DNA of 64,000 nucleotides from Ooceraea biroi (Eukaryota > Arthropoda > Insecta > Hymenoptera > Formicidae): positions 1,798,833 to 1,862,832 of the forward strand of contig NC_039513.1 in assembly GCF_003672135.1 (NCBI RefSeq), given 5' to 3'. Under the pieces are notes generated by a model. The model was not told the origin of the DNA. It searched no databases and saw nothing but the letters and a program-made list of their open reading frames with translations. Position numbers and translations under genes: made by a program. Below, one piece after another: positions 43,176-53,511 of the stretch. Within the stretch, counting starts at the first letter, position 1. Every line of letters starts with the position of its first letter.

Positions 43176-43628
43176 TCTATAATAGTTTCAGACAATGATG
43201 CCATTCTAAGAAGCTTTGATATATTTCTAATACACCTTTCTTTATTATATTTCAACATAATATTGTTATTAATTTTATGATTATTTTTTAATCCTTCATG
43301 TATCTTTTTTTTATAGTAAAGTTTTCTATTTACTAGCACATTATTTTTATGTAATCTATAATATTCCTTATTCGATTTGTTTATATCATTTATGTGTTTT
43401 TCATAATATTTCTTCTTAGATTTCTTTATATCATTTCTGTGTTTTGCGAAATATTCCTTATTTCGTTTTTTTATATCAATTTTATGTTTTTCATAATATT
43501 TCTTTTTCGATTTCTTTATATCATTTTTTCTGTCTTTTCCATAATAACTTTTTTTTGTTAATAAATCCTTTCTATGTAATTCATAATATTGTTTTTTAAG
43601 AACTCTTTTTTTATTTTTACGTAAACTA
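43157..43628 (-). pseudogene. Helitron A basic 15-residue repeat linker
   Basis: After the mariner end the frame reads LRKNKKRVLKKQYYELH. It then has about six repeats of 15 residues of the type NDIKKSKKKYYEKHK, ending near RKLYYKKKIHEGLKN. The region is strongly basic and probably helical or coiled-coil, linking the protease module to the zinc-finger/Rep module. The first 39 residues of the open frame upstream are antisense mariner. The same 15-residue period occurs with unrelated sequence in Helitron B. Confidence 0.75.
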
Positions 43629-44913
43629 TTAGGTTGTTCATTAAGTTCTGCGGTTTTCTCGATAGATAGCGTTTGTCCATTGAAAAAGATAGCATGCATC
43701 GCCTGAACCGCGGATTGCCGCATACTCCGTGACAGGTTAGACAACGCTTGACATTTCGCCAGAGTCTTTGTTGTGTTTTGACGTGTTGTGTGTACGCGCT
43801 ATTCATTGAAATTGGAGGATCAAAAGGTGCATTTTCGTCACATTTTGCTATTTTTCTTCCGCAAAGGAGTAAAAGCGACGAACGCACAACGTGAAATATG
43901 TGGCGTGTACGGGGACTCGGCCATAAGCGCTGACACTTGTCAGCGTTGGTTTGCGCGCTTTCGTTCCGGAGATGTGAACGTCTCCGATGCTGCTCGCTCC
44001 GGTCGTCCATCCACCACTGACGACGACCAAATCGTGGCCGCAATCAAAGTAGACCGACACCTGACGACGCGGGAGATCGCGGAGCGCTTCGACATCGCCC
44101 ATACAACGGTTGCGCAGCGATTAAAACGACTTGGGATGTCGAAAAAAGCAGATGTTTGGGTCCCTCACGAGCTCACCGAAAAGAACATTTTGGACCGCGT
44201 CATGATCTATGAATCCCTGCTGAAATGGAACTCGCTGGAGGCCTTTCTGAAACGGGTGGTCACGGGAGATGAAAAATGGGTAGTATACAACAACATTCGA
44301 CGCAAGCGGTCATGGTGCGGTCCGGGTGAGTCGTCACAATCGGTTGCCAAAGCGGATTTGCATCCGAAAAAGTGATGCTGAGTGTGTGGTGGGATTGGCG
44401 AGGCGTCCTGTACTTCGAGCTGCTTCCGCGCGGTCAGACCATCGACGCCGAGAAGTATTGCGCTCAGTTAGAAAAATTGAAGCAGGCAGTGGCGGAGAAG
44501 CGGCCGGAATTGGCGAACAGGAAGGGCGTTGTCTTCCACCACGACAACGCCAAACCACACACTGCTTTGGTGACCAAGAAGAAGTTGAAGTGCTTTGGCT
44601 GGGAAGTTATGCAGCACCCACCGTACTCCCCAGACCCTGCGCCGTTGGATTACCATCTGTTCTGGTCACCCCAAAACAATCTCGACGGGCAGCGCTTTAA
44701 TTCAGTGGACGATATTCAAATGTACTTGGAGGACTTTTTCGCGCAGAAGTCGCGCGACTTCTATAAACGCGGCATTATGTCCCTTCCAAAACGTTGGCAG
44801 AAGGTGGTCGATCAAGATGGACAATACATTCTAGATTGAATAAATGTGTAAGTACAATAGATTTATGTTTTAATTTAGGGCAAAAAAACCGCAGAACTTA
44901 ATGAACAACCTAA
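43629..44913 (+). mobile_element. mariner element (1285 bp) in Helitron A
   Basis: The ends TTAGGTTGTTCATTAAGTTC and the complement are flanked by TA (43627-43628, 44914-44915). It lies between the protease and basic-linker regions of the Helitron, in opposite orientation. Confidence 0.92.
43788..44839 (+). pseudogene. mariner transposase with one frameshift
   Basis: The first frame has LEDQKVHFRHILLFFFRKG, the DNA-binding region (ADTCQRWFARFRSGD, LTTREIAERFDIAHTTVAQR), the linker WVPHEL and the first D in VTGDEKWVVYNN. The frame shifts by one base near 44370 (KADLHPKK against KVMLSVWWD). The second frame carries D in FHHDNAKPH and D in YSPDPAPLDYHLF with 34 residues between (DD34D). It ends YILD at 44839. 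All three aspartates are present. GC content is higher than in the surrounding Helitron, consistent with separate origin. Confidence 0.9.
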
Positions 44914-45943
44914 TAATAATATCTGTCTTATGCAATAAAACGTTTTCTGAATTATCGTTCTTATTTTGCTTTTTATTACTATCTCTATAATTATAACAAT
45001 TTATTTTTCTTTTCATACTTTGTTGGTTTTCAGTTAAATGTTTGGTAATTGCAATGTTATTAACATAGATAATATCTTTTTTTATACTATCTTTATTGAA
45101 TTCATAGTTATTATTAATTTGTTGTAAGTCAGGTAATACTGTAATTTGTGGAAAGTGTTCTATTTTATTTAACTGAAACATTTCCGCTAAATGCTGACGC
45201 ATTACATTATGATCATATATAATTCTATCCGGTTGAAGATCAAATAAAAGAGATACTGCAAAGGCTATTGCAAAAACTTCGCAATCATTACCATTGGGTT
45301 GCAATTGAACCGTTGGAAACTGTATTGATTGTTTATCAAAAGAATAGAAAGGATATAATTTTTCAAGATAAATTTTATGGTGTGCATGTAATTGTTTCAT
45401 ATTCAATGAGTCATAGATATAAATCATTTCAGTATCATAATAGCTGCAAACCCAATGACCATTTAAATTAGTTGCTATATCACTGCAACTATGCAATATT
45501 TGAACATGTTTCTGATTTTTAGAAACAGGTTCGATTCTATCAGGACATTGAATTTTCCAGGATTCACGTGGTTGATATTGTGAGCAATGTTTTAATAATA
45601 AACCGAAATAGTCAATATGAATATCCTCTAACCATTCACCTCTAAGAATAGTCTATATATACCGCTGGCTTAGAGGTGTAATATTTATTACAAAATTTGT
45701 ATATTTATGATCATATATTTTTGTTATACAAGAACTGATATTTGTTAAAAATGTGTTTTCGTGAATATATGTAGAAAAATTATTTGCATAATTCGTTTTA
45801 TTATCTTGTGTTTTGCCTGTACAAACATGCAATGATGAAAAGGAATTGAAAGTGCCATGAATAGACTGCTTAACGTTATTAGATTTATTTAAAATATCAT
45901 TATTTTTATTCATTATATTATAACAATCTAATGGATCGGACAT
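44914..45943 (-). pseudogene. Ulp1-like cysteine protease, copy 2 of Helitron A
   Basis: This is a tandem paralogue of copy 1 lying directly downstream on the same strand. The frame shows ILRGEWLEDIHIDYFGLL, YQPRESWKIQCPDRIE, NGHWVCSYYD, IYIYDSLN and NGNDCEVFAIAFA. The catalytic Cys remains, but the glycine after it is Glu. A TAG at 45653-45655 interrupts the N-terminal part. The 3' part is cut by the mariner at 43629-44913, and the last dozen codons are mariner terminal sequence read in antisense. Confidence 0.78.
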
Positions 45944-45964
45944 TGTATCATCTTTGTGTATTAT

Positions 45965-46698
45965 TTACTCTATTATCATTTCATTATCAGCACTGTTTTT
46001 TAATTTTTTTATTAAACCTGAAGACTTTTCCTGTTCAACTCTTTCTTGTCGATATTTTCGTTGTTTGCTAGCTAATACTTCTTTTCTTCGTATTTGATCC
46101 AAAGTAAAAAGTTTCTTGGGATCAGTGGATCTTATAATTCGGGGGAAATGTTCTATTTTATTTAGTTTAAACATTTGTGCTAAGTGTTGATGCATTAAAG
46201 TATGATCATACATAACTGTGTCCGGTCGAAGACCGAATAAAAGTGATACTGCAAATGCTATTACAAACACACCACAATCATAACCATTAGATTGATTTTG
46301 AACTGTCGAAAATCGTACTGGCTTCTTATCAAAAGAATAAAATGGATATAATTTCTCAAGATATAGCTTATGATGAGCATGCAAGCGTTTCAAATTCAAT
46401 GAATCATAAATGTGAATAGCTTTTGTATCATAATAGCTACAAACCCAATGTCCATTTTCATTAGTAATCATATTGTTGCAGCTATGCAATATTTGAATAT
46501 GTTTCTGATCCTTACAGATTCGATCGTATCGGGACATTGTATTCTCCATGTTTCACGTGGTCGGTACTCCGAACAAGATTTTAATAATAACCCAAAATAA
46601 TCAATGTGAATGTCTTCTAACCATTTATCTTCAAATATCATCTGCATCGCATAAATATTTAAAGATTGCATATTATCATTTATTTTATTAACAGACAT
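45965..46698 (-). pseudogene. Ulp1-like cysteine protease, copy 1 of Helitron A
   Basis: The N-terminal frame (46698-46468) has MIFEDKWLEDIHIDYFGLLL and YRPRETWRIQCPDTIE. After a one-base shift near 46515, the frame 46549-45965 carries the C48-type active site: NGHWVCSYYD (His), IHIYDSLN (Asp) and NGYDCGVFVIAFA (Cys). It ends in a basic tail (KKLFTLDQIRRKEVLASKQR). Ulp1-type proteases cleave ubiquitin-like proteins; their job in Helitrons is unknown. The catalytic triad is preserved although the gene is frameshifted. Confidence 0.8.
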
Positions 46699-46909
46699 AA
46701 AAATTGAAATAACAATAAAACTTATAATTTATTATTATTATTTAACACTTTAAAAGCAGATTTTTTAATACTTAGGCGTTAAACTTTAAATATTTAACAA
46801 TACTTAAATTTAACTCTGTGTTAAAGCAAACAATTCTTGCCAATAGTTAAATTGCTAAGACTAAAAGCACAACGTAGTGAGCGCTAATACAGCTGAATCT
46901 TTGGTAAGA

Positions 46910-48045
46910 CTTCCGAATAGCCCCCCCTCCGATTTTCATGAAAGTTTTAGGATATATAGAGGTAGAGGTGAGGAAGATGTGGGTGGAAGGATTTTGTGTG
47001 AAAACGCCTCCTAACGAAGAAATTAATAAAAAAAGTTTAATGATTTTGCACGATTTCCAGCTGTCTACGCAAATTAAGACCTTGACCCTAACATATGTTG
47101 TCAAAGTCAATGTCTTGAGTGGCCTTCAGAAGGTATTAGCCGTCGCTCGTTGTTTATTAAAAAGTTAATAACAAAAGAAGTTTGATGATTTCGCACGAAT
47201 TTTCCGAAACTGGAGCCCCGAACGTACACGCTCGGTTTTCAGCCCGCTTCGCGGAGGGGCGGGGGGGAGGGACAAAGCCCCTCCCCCTGCTGGGATACCT
47301 GCCGTGTACCAGGTGATCACAATCTGTACGGTGAAATCTGTTACATCGGCTCCGGCGAAGCCCCTCCCCCCCCCCCGCGAAGCGGGCTGAAAACCGAGTG
47401 TGATACTTCGTTGGTTAATAACTTTTTAATAAAGGTCAAGACCTGACCTGACCTGACCTAACCTAACCTAACCTAATTAACTAACCTGGTTAGTCTCTAC
47501 ACACATCAGTATATTATGTTTTGACCACTAATTTTAAGTAGTATAGTTTTCAAACTTCGTTTGTTAATAACTTTTTAACAAACAACGAGCGACGGCTAAA
47601 ACCTTCTGAAGGTCACTGAAGGAGGGTGACCTTGACAACATATGGCAAGGTCAAAGTCATCGGAGGTGGGTCCCCTAAACAGCAGTATTACCAATATTTG
47701 TTAACACAAACGCGAGCAGAGATAACATACTAAGGTCCGTTAAGATTACATATGCGTGCAAAATCCTTAAACTTCTTTTGTTAATAACTTTTTAATTAAT
47801 AACGAAGGAGAACTAAAACCTTCTACAGGCTACTGAGGGAGGTGACCTCTATAATATATATCAAAGTCAAGTTCTTGATTCGCGTAGGCAGCTGGAAATT
47901 CGTGCAAAATCATTAAACCTTTTTTTGTTAATTTCTTCGCTAGGAAGCGTTTCTGCAAAAAATCCTTTCATCCACACCTTCCTCATCTCTACCTCTACAT
48001 ATCCTAAAAATTTCATGAAAATCGGAGGGGGCGGCTATTCGGAAG
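46910..48045. repeat. Foldback element with nested inverted repeats
   Basis: 46910-47110 and about 47850-48045 are inverted copies (CTTCCGAATAGCC, TCCGATTTTCATGAAA, CACGATTTCCAGCTG-like). Within it, 47080-47185 and 47550-47660 form another inverted pair (AACAAACAACGAGCGACGGC). A third (CGGTTTTCAGCCCGCTTCGC) is at 47230-47280 and 47355-47398. No convincing ORF is present. Confidence 0.8.
47441..47478 (+). repeat. Interstitial telomere-like (CCTGA)n(CCTAA)n tract
   Basis: About three CCTGA units followed by four CCTAA units. CCTAA is the complement of TTAGG, the ancestral insect telomere repeat found in ants and bees. Confidence 0.7.
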
Positions 48046-48486
48046 TTGAGCCGAATCTTTTATTCAGTTCTTATAGCAGCCGACTTTTTCTTAATGCAGC
48101 GCTTTTTTAATGCAGCGCTTATGGCAGCCAAAACCCAGCGCCAGTGAACAGCCGCTAATGTTTTTAACGTTTTTCTAGAAAACGTTCTCAACGTTTAACC
48201 TGCAAATAAAAATATTTTATATATATTATTCATTACTAATTGCAACATAAATCCATATTTACTTTATAAATACAAATCTTAAATAATAAAAGTGAGAGTA
48301 AGAGTGAGTAAGAGAGAAAGACAGAGAGATTAAATAATTACTGAAACTAAAGCAGAGTATTATATTTATAGTACGCTTTATATCAAGAGAGAAAGCGTGT
48401 GTAAGAGAGAGAAAGGAGAAAGAGAGAGGAAGAGTGTGTGAGAGAGAAAGAAATTATAAGTAGGACCCTGATCTCATTACTCACAA
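48046..48486. other. No gene; AT-rich then (GA)n-rich
   Basis: 48280-48455 holds irregular GAGA/AAGAG runs. No ORF or element end was recognised. Confidence 0.6.
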
Positions 48487-48633
48487 GGAGTTGCTAGAGA
48501 CCCTCAAGGGAGAGTCTGGAAACGTGACTCCATGTTGCAGTACACTAGTAACTTCTATAGGAAGTTGTATAGGAAAATGAATATGTCAAATAATAAAAAT
48601 AGTAAATGTTATATGTAAGATAATATTATTTAT

Positions 48634-49002
48634 TTAATTGCCGTGCATAGATTTGCTACTATATGATCTTTTGATTATTTTCTTTTTATTAGCAATTCTT
48701 AACCGAAATAAAATATATCTCGAAATAATTTTATTTTTTAGATTGTGACAATGTGGAATATCACAATTGAGTTGAGCAAATTGGACATCATAGTATTTCT
48801 TTAAATTGATGTTTGTATCTTTAATTACAGTAAAAGAACTTCTAAAAATAGTTTTCATTTGTACAAAAAAATTAAATACCTCTGAATGAACAAAGAAAAG
48901 GGTATTTTTCTGGGAACGTCGAAGTAAAACTAAATTATTATATTCGCAGTTTTGAATTTCTTTTGATCCCGTAGATAATATGCAGTTATCACAGCAAGTC
49001 AT
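48634..49002 (-). CDS. Short ORF, possible C-terminal transposase fragment
   Basis: The 122-residue frame has an N-terminal cysteine pair (MTCCDNCILS), a central VKDTNI-like hydrophobic part (FRSSFTVIKDTNINLKKYYD) and a basic end (HCHNLKNKIISRYILFRLR, SSKSMHGN). The CHNLKNKIISRY block recalls the C-terminus of THAP/P-like transposases, but I cannot assign it firmly. It lies inside a TIR-bounded element, which makes a host gene unlikely. Confidence 0.3.
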   Translation of the reverse strand: MTCCDNCILSTGSKEIQNCEYNNLVLLRRSQKNTLFFVHSEVFNFFVQMKTIFRSSFTVIKDTNINLKKYYDVQFAQLNCDIPHCHNLKNKIISRYILFRLRIANKKKIIKRSYSSKSMHGN

Positions 49003-49064
49003 ATTCTTTCCTATAAAAATATGTTTTACTTCGATATATATTTCGATGACGTATTCAGGGCCAC

Positions 49065-49229
49065 TTCAACCAAATTCCGGTTAATTTAATCGTCGATTAA
49101 CTTACAGGGCGATCAACATAAAACTTATATTATTTATACGAGAATTATGTTATTAGAAATTTTTATGTTGATCGTCCTGTAAATTAATCGACGATTAAAT
49201 TAACTGGAGTTTGGTTGAAGTGGCCCACA
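49065..49229. repeat. Small hairpin MITE (about 165 bp)
   Basis: GGGCCACTTCAACCAAA and TTAATCGTCGATTAA-containing arms of about 60 bp are mirrored around an AT loop near 49125-49165. Confidence 0.85.
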
Positions 49230-49386
49230 ATATAAAAAACTCACAACCTCACAATTAACACTTACGGTGATCTAAAAGGCATCCAAAACATCAAAAATAG
49301 TAACTTTACTGCAATATGGCTGCACCATTCAGAAGCTGAACGTCACGTTTTCAGACTCTCTCTTGAGGGTCTCTAGGAATTGCTAA

Positions 49387-50510
49387 CAACTGCGAACTCT
49401 ACTTTCGAATGAGTCATAGTGCATTCGAAAAGGGAGGAAAAAATATTTGTGTCGTGTCCGAGGATTTGGGTGTATGGGTCTTAGGTTCGGAGAAAATCGC
49501 ATCGAAATGTGGGTATTTTCCAGCTGTACGTAAGTACAATGAAGAACTAAAATTCGGCATGAAGCGCGATAGCCTTAGTGGTTGAGCGCGCGCCTCGCGT
49601 ATTGCCGGCCGCGCAAGTTGGGTTCGAGGCGTTGTAACAACTTTTTCTTCAGTTTTTTTTTCTTTCTCTGTTTAATGAAATGGTTTTATTCTTTATATAA
49701 TGATTTATTCTTCGATTTTATTTTATTTTGCAGTTATTTGTGTGGAATCAAAAATAACAATAGGTTTTATATATTGATTATTTATTCATACATAACTGAT
49801 TAACGTTATAAAATATGTCGCGTTCATTTGCTAATTTTGATGCATACCAAGCAAATTCGATCATTTTTTCAAATTTCGGAGCACATAATAAATAATGAAT
49901 CAGTGATTGAATTCGTATAGCGTCATATCGCATATTCAATTATCTTCTTTCTTCGTTAATCATAATATACGGACAATTTTGAATGCATTTGATAATAATA
50001 ATGCGCTTGGTATGCGACAAAGTTAGCAAATATAAATTATCACACGCAACATTGTACAACGATTTCAGATTTTTTTATATAATAACTAACAAAATAGGTA
50101 TAATAAAATATACAAAAACTATTGTTATTTTTGATTCCACACAAATAACTGCAAAATAAAATAAAATCGAAGAATACATCATTATATAAAGAATAAAACC
50201 ATTTCATTAAACAGAAAAAGACAAAAAACTGAAGAAAAAAATTGTCACAACGCGGTCTGGAACCCAGCTTGCGCGGACGGCAAAATGAGAGGCGCACGCT
50301 CAACAACGAGGCTATCGCGCTTCATGTCGAATTTTAGCTATTCATAGTACTTATAGTACAGCTGGAAAATACTCACATTTCGATGCGATTTTCTCCGAAC
50401 CTAAGGCCCATACACCCAAATCCTCGGACACGACACAAATATTTTTTCCTCCCCTTTCGAATGCACTATGACTCATTCGAAAGTAGAGATCGGTTGTCAG
50501 ATATACTAAA
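49387..50510. repeat. Palindromic repeat carrying tRNA-like SINE heads
   Basis: 49387-49800 and 50085-50510 are inverted copies (ACTCTACTTTCGAATGAGTC, TCCGAGGATTTGGGTGTATG, GTTATTTGTGTGGAATCAAA). Each arm contains a tRNA-like segment. Confidence 0.8.
49563..49640 (+). repeat. tRNA-derived SINE head (mirror copy 50235-50330)
   Basis: A-box-like TAGCCTTAGTGGTTGAGCGC and B-box-like GGGTTCGAGGC are separated by about 40 bp, as in a tRNA gene. A T-rich tail follows. The mirror copy has GCTGGGTTCCAGACC, a damaged B-box. There is no clean cloverleaf, so this is a SINE or pseudo-tRNA. Confidence 0.55.
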
Positions 50511-50573
50511 AGTATGGATATAGGATTACTATAATAATATTCCAACCGATTTAATAATTCGCCAGTAACCAAT

Positions 50574-50735
50574 GCAATTGTATAAAACTTTATTAATGAC
50601 CAGCTGGCAAAGAATTGATGTAAAATCAGCACAAAGGTTCGGCCGTAGATTTCGGTCCCTTTTCAAGTATAACAACAATAAACATTCGCATCAATTCTTT
50701 GCCAGCTTGGTCATTAATAAAGTTTTGTACAATTA
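50574..50735. repeat. Hairpin of 46-bp arms
   Basis: CAATTGTATAAAACTTTATT...GAATTGATG at 50574-50620 is mirrored at 50689-50735 around a 68-bp loop. Confidence 0.85.
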
Positions 50736-50764
50736 CTACATTAATGTTATATAAAGTATTGATA

Positions 50765-51030
50765 TACTTTACTGAGAGACAGAAAGAGAGAGGGAGAGAG
50801 AGAGGATGATATTCTCTTTCAAGTTTATACAATATTTAATTTAATACCTATTTACTGAAAGACAGAAAGAGAAAATATAATATTCTGCTTGAATTTTATA
50901 CAATATACAATTTATAAATTATTAAAAAGGGAGAGAGAGAGAAAGAGAGAGAATGATATTCTCTTTGAATGTTATACAATATTTAATTTAGATATTATTT
51001 AATGAGAGACAGAAAGAGAAAGTGGTGTGC

Positions 51031-51065
<35 letters not shown>
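50765..51065 (+). repeat. Imperfect tandem repeats, (GA)n-rich
   Basis: About three units of 85-100 bp contain GAGAGACAGAAAGAGA, GATGATATTCTCTTTC and TTATACAATATTTAATTTA. It ends in (GT)n and (GA)n runs at 51030-51065. Confidence 0.75.
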
Positions 51066-51066
<1 letters not shown>

Positions 51067-51181
51067 GTGGTTTCTTTGACTTTAACGTAAGTGTACTGTT
51101 AAAGTGTAGTAGAACATATATGTATAATTATAATTACTTTATGTTCTTTATGCTCTTCGTTTTTCTCTTCCTCTGCCCCGA

Positions 51182-51615
51182 TGGAAATGGGCTGATGCGA
51201 AGAGGTACACGTTCCGCAAAAATAGCTTTTGCTTCCTTCGTACTCTTCTACCTCTTGTGTTGTGATCTATAAGTTATTAAAAGTAAGAAAATGTACACGT
51301 AAGTATTATGGGAAGTATATAATCATTTGATATATTAAAGTTTAATAAATTAAAGACAATTACTTAATTAATAAAAAATGATTAAAATACTACCTGTTCT
51401 GATGAGCTGATGCGAAGAGGTGCAAGTTCCGCAAAAATAGTTTTTGCTTCCTCCGTACTCTTCTACCTCTTGTGTTGTGATCTACAAGTTATTAAAATTA
51501 AAAAATTATACACGTAAGTATTATGGAAATTATATAATTGATATATTAAAGTGTATTAAATTAAAGACATTTACTTAAGTAATAAAAAATGATTAAAATA
51601 ATACCTGTTCTGATA
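51182..51615 (-). other. Tandem 214-bp duplication with exon-like segments
   Basis: Two tandem copies (about 51189-51402 and 51403-51615) each contain a candidate minus-strand exon. The copy at 51481-51394 is bounded by an acceptor (AACTTGTAG) and a donor (AACAG|GTAGTA) and reads ITTQEVEEYGGSKNYFCGTC. The copy starting at 51266 reads ITTQEVEEYEGSKSYFCGTC and continues TSSHQPISIGAEEE. A candidate upstream exon ends at about 51608 (TISEQ|GTATT) in matching phase. The differences between copies are partly synonymous. This could be a small multi-exon gene with duplicated terminal exons, but no family is recognised. Confidence 0.35.
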
Positions 51616-52069
51616 TTGTCAACGTGGAGACGACCTGATTGACAACGAGAATAGCAGTGACGCTAAGATCGAATATAAATTTTCGATTATGATTAAATCG
51701 ATTATGATTTAATCGAACTTCGCGATGCTAACACATCGCTTGATCAATGATTATATTAATTATTTATCAAGAGACACGGTAGTGTCTCGCGCCAAGTATA
51801 CGCGAAGCGAGACCGCCCCGTGTATCTTTACACGAAGCGACGTTTTCAGACACGCTCTGATTATCAGATCTTAATAACCTCTGAACAGATCATTTTCAGA
51901 GTAACCTCAATGGATAGCTTGGGGTCGAATTATATAATAAAAGTGTTTTTATTTTTTTTCTATGTGCATTACGAGTGCAGATATTACGATGCAAAGTCTG
52001 AAATTGGAAAATTTTCGATTAAAAAACGTCGACGTCGTCGTCGTCGTCTATGGTGTCTCTCTAGTTAAT
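51616..52069. other. No gene; shares a short repeat with 1809-1835
   Basis: TATCAAGAGACACGGTAGTG at about 51766-51795 is the inverse of the motif near 1809-1835. ORFs here are short and unsupported. Confidence 0.45.
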
Positions 52070-52420
52070 ATTCTAATATACTGGGTGTTGACTTTGGATT
52101 ATAATGTATAGGGTGTCCAATTCTAATATACTGGGTGTCGACTTTGGATTATAATGTATAGGGTGTCCAATTTTTATTGACCAACCAAAAAACTTGTATT
52201 TACGATTTTATAATATAATGGGTGTTGACTTTTGATTACAATATATAGGGTGTTCGATTTTTATTGACCAACCGAAAAACTTCTATTTGCGGTTTTATAA
52301 TATACTGGGTGGGACTTTGGATTATACTGTATAGGGTGTCCAATTTTTATTGACCAATCAGAAACGTGAGTTTACGATTTTATAATATACTGGGTGTTGA
52401 ATTTTGATTATGGTTTTTAC
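52070..52420 (+). repeat. Tandem repeats, about 105-110 bp
   Basis: About three full and one partial copies contain ATACTGGGTGTTGACTTTGG, GTATAGGGTGTCCAATTTTT and TATTGACCAACC. Confidence 0.85.
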
Positions 52421-52426
52421 GCGCTA

Positions 52427-52790
52427 TCTCGCGAACGGAGCGTCCTAGAGGGTTCGTTCAGGGCTCATTGGACAGGGATTTTCGAGCCGCGTCAAATGCT
52501 GCCAGAAACAACCCTCTATCTCTCATAGTTTCCGAGATATTCGCAATTTTCTGTATAAATGGTTTTTACGCGATATCTCGCGAACGGAGCGTCATAGAGG
52601 GTTCGTTCAGGGCCTATTCGACAGCCCCTGAGCCGATGCCCCTCACGGCACAACCGGGGGCTTCGTCCATTAACGCCACAGAGGCCCAGGGGAGTTTTTA
52701 GCATTTTTTCTCCCGCAAAAAAGGGCCCATTCGACGGGGATTTTCGAGCCGCGTCGAATGCTGCCAGAAACAACCCTCTATCGTGTGTAT
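52427..52790 (+). repeat. Direct repeats around CGCGAACGGAGCGTC
   Basis: The motif ATCTCGCGAACGGAGCGTC with GAGGGTTCGTTCAGGG occurs at 52430 and 52575. GATTTTCGAGCCGCGTC with ATGCTGCCAGAAACAACCC occurs at 52480 and 52740. The short ORFs here are by-products. Confidence 0.75.
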
Positions 52791-53207
52791 GTACGTGTAT
52801 GTACGTGAGCTGTACGTAGATATGTACGTGCGTATATAGATGTGTATGTACGTGTGTATGTACATGATTATGTACGTGTGAATGTACGTAGATATGTACC
52901 TGTGTATGTAGATGTGTATGTACGTGTGTATGTACGTGAGTATTTACGTACATATGTACATGTGTATGTACGTGAGTATATACGTAGGTATGTACGTGTG
53001 TATGTACGTGTGTATATAGATGTGTATGTACGTGCGTATGTACGTGTGAATGTACGTGTGTAAGTACGTGAGTACGTACGTAGATATGTACGTGTGTATG
53101 TACTTAGATATGTACGTGTGTATATAGATGTGTATGCAAGTGTGTATATACGTGCGTATGTACGTAGATATGTACGTGTGTATGTACGTAGGTATGTGCG
53201 TGTTTGT

Positions 53208-53250
<43 letters not shown>
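52785..53250 (+). repeat. GTGTATGTAC minisatellite and (GT)n
   Basis: Irregular 10-14 bp units of GTATGTACGTGT type, ending in uninterrupted (GT)n at 53212-53249. The mirror array lies at 58612-58835. Peptides read from it (YVRVYV, HTYIHTY) are artefacts. Confidence 0.9.
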
Positions 53251-53252
<2 letters not shown>

Positions 53253-53511
53253 ATAGATATTTACAGTATTTATTGTAATTATACGTATAATTATATATAA
53301 AGATAGGTACATTGTACTATACTGTTCCAAGGACATGGATACAAAATAATGAATGAAAATTAATGAAACAAACGAAAGACGTTTTCCGGCGTAGTCCTTG
53401 GATTCGGTCGGCTGCACAGAGGTTCTGTAACGTTGAGTGATTGATTATAAACTGATCGAAGGAAGTAATGAAATGTAATTAAAATAGTAACGTTTATGAC
53501 AACATAACTTA

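Larger units (their letters stand above)
36940..46700 (-). mobile_element. Helitron A (minus strand), degraded, with nested mariners
   Basis: In minus-strand order: two Ulp1-like cysteine protease genes, a basic 15-residue repeat linker, a cysteine-rich/DUF6570-like region, Helitron_like_N and Rep, then a PIF1-type helicase. It is interrupted by mariners at 43629-44913 and 37419-38937 and by a foreign segment near 40925-41105. The helicase lacks its last motifs near 36940, so the 3' end is truncated. I could not identify the 5' TC end or the 3' CTRR hairpin. Confidence 0.85.
48487..49390. mobile_element. Inverted-repeat element with short unknown ORF
   Basis: GAGACCCTCAAGGGAGAGTC near 48495 is mirrored near 49345-49380 (GACTCTCTCTTGAGGGTCTC). 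The arms are about 45 bp. A MITE at 49065-49229 sits inside. The family of the host element is not clear. Confidence 0.55.

Noticed and set aside
43629..43744. Residues MSNLSRSMRQSAVQAMH as the start of a Helitron protein
   Set aside because: They are antisense mariner sequence inside 43629-44913; Helitron coding begins only after the TA at 43627.
49563..49640. A functional tRNA gene
   Set aside because: A- and B-box-like sequences are present, but no complete cloverleaf can be drawn and a mirror copy has a damaged B-box.
52785..53300. ORFs with HTHTHT, YVRVYV or TYIHTY repeats as proteins
   Set aside because: They translate a GTAC/GT minisatellite; every frame is open and periodic.
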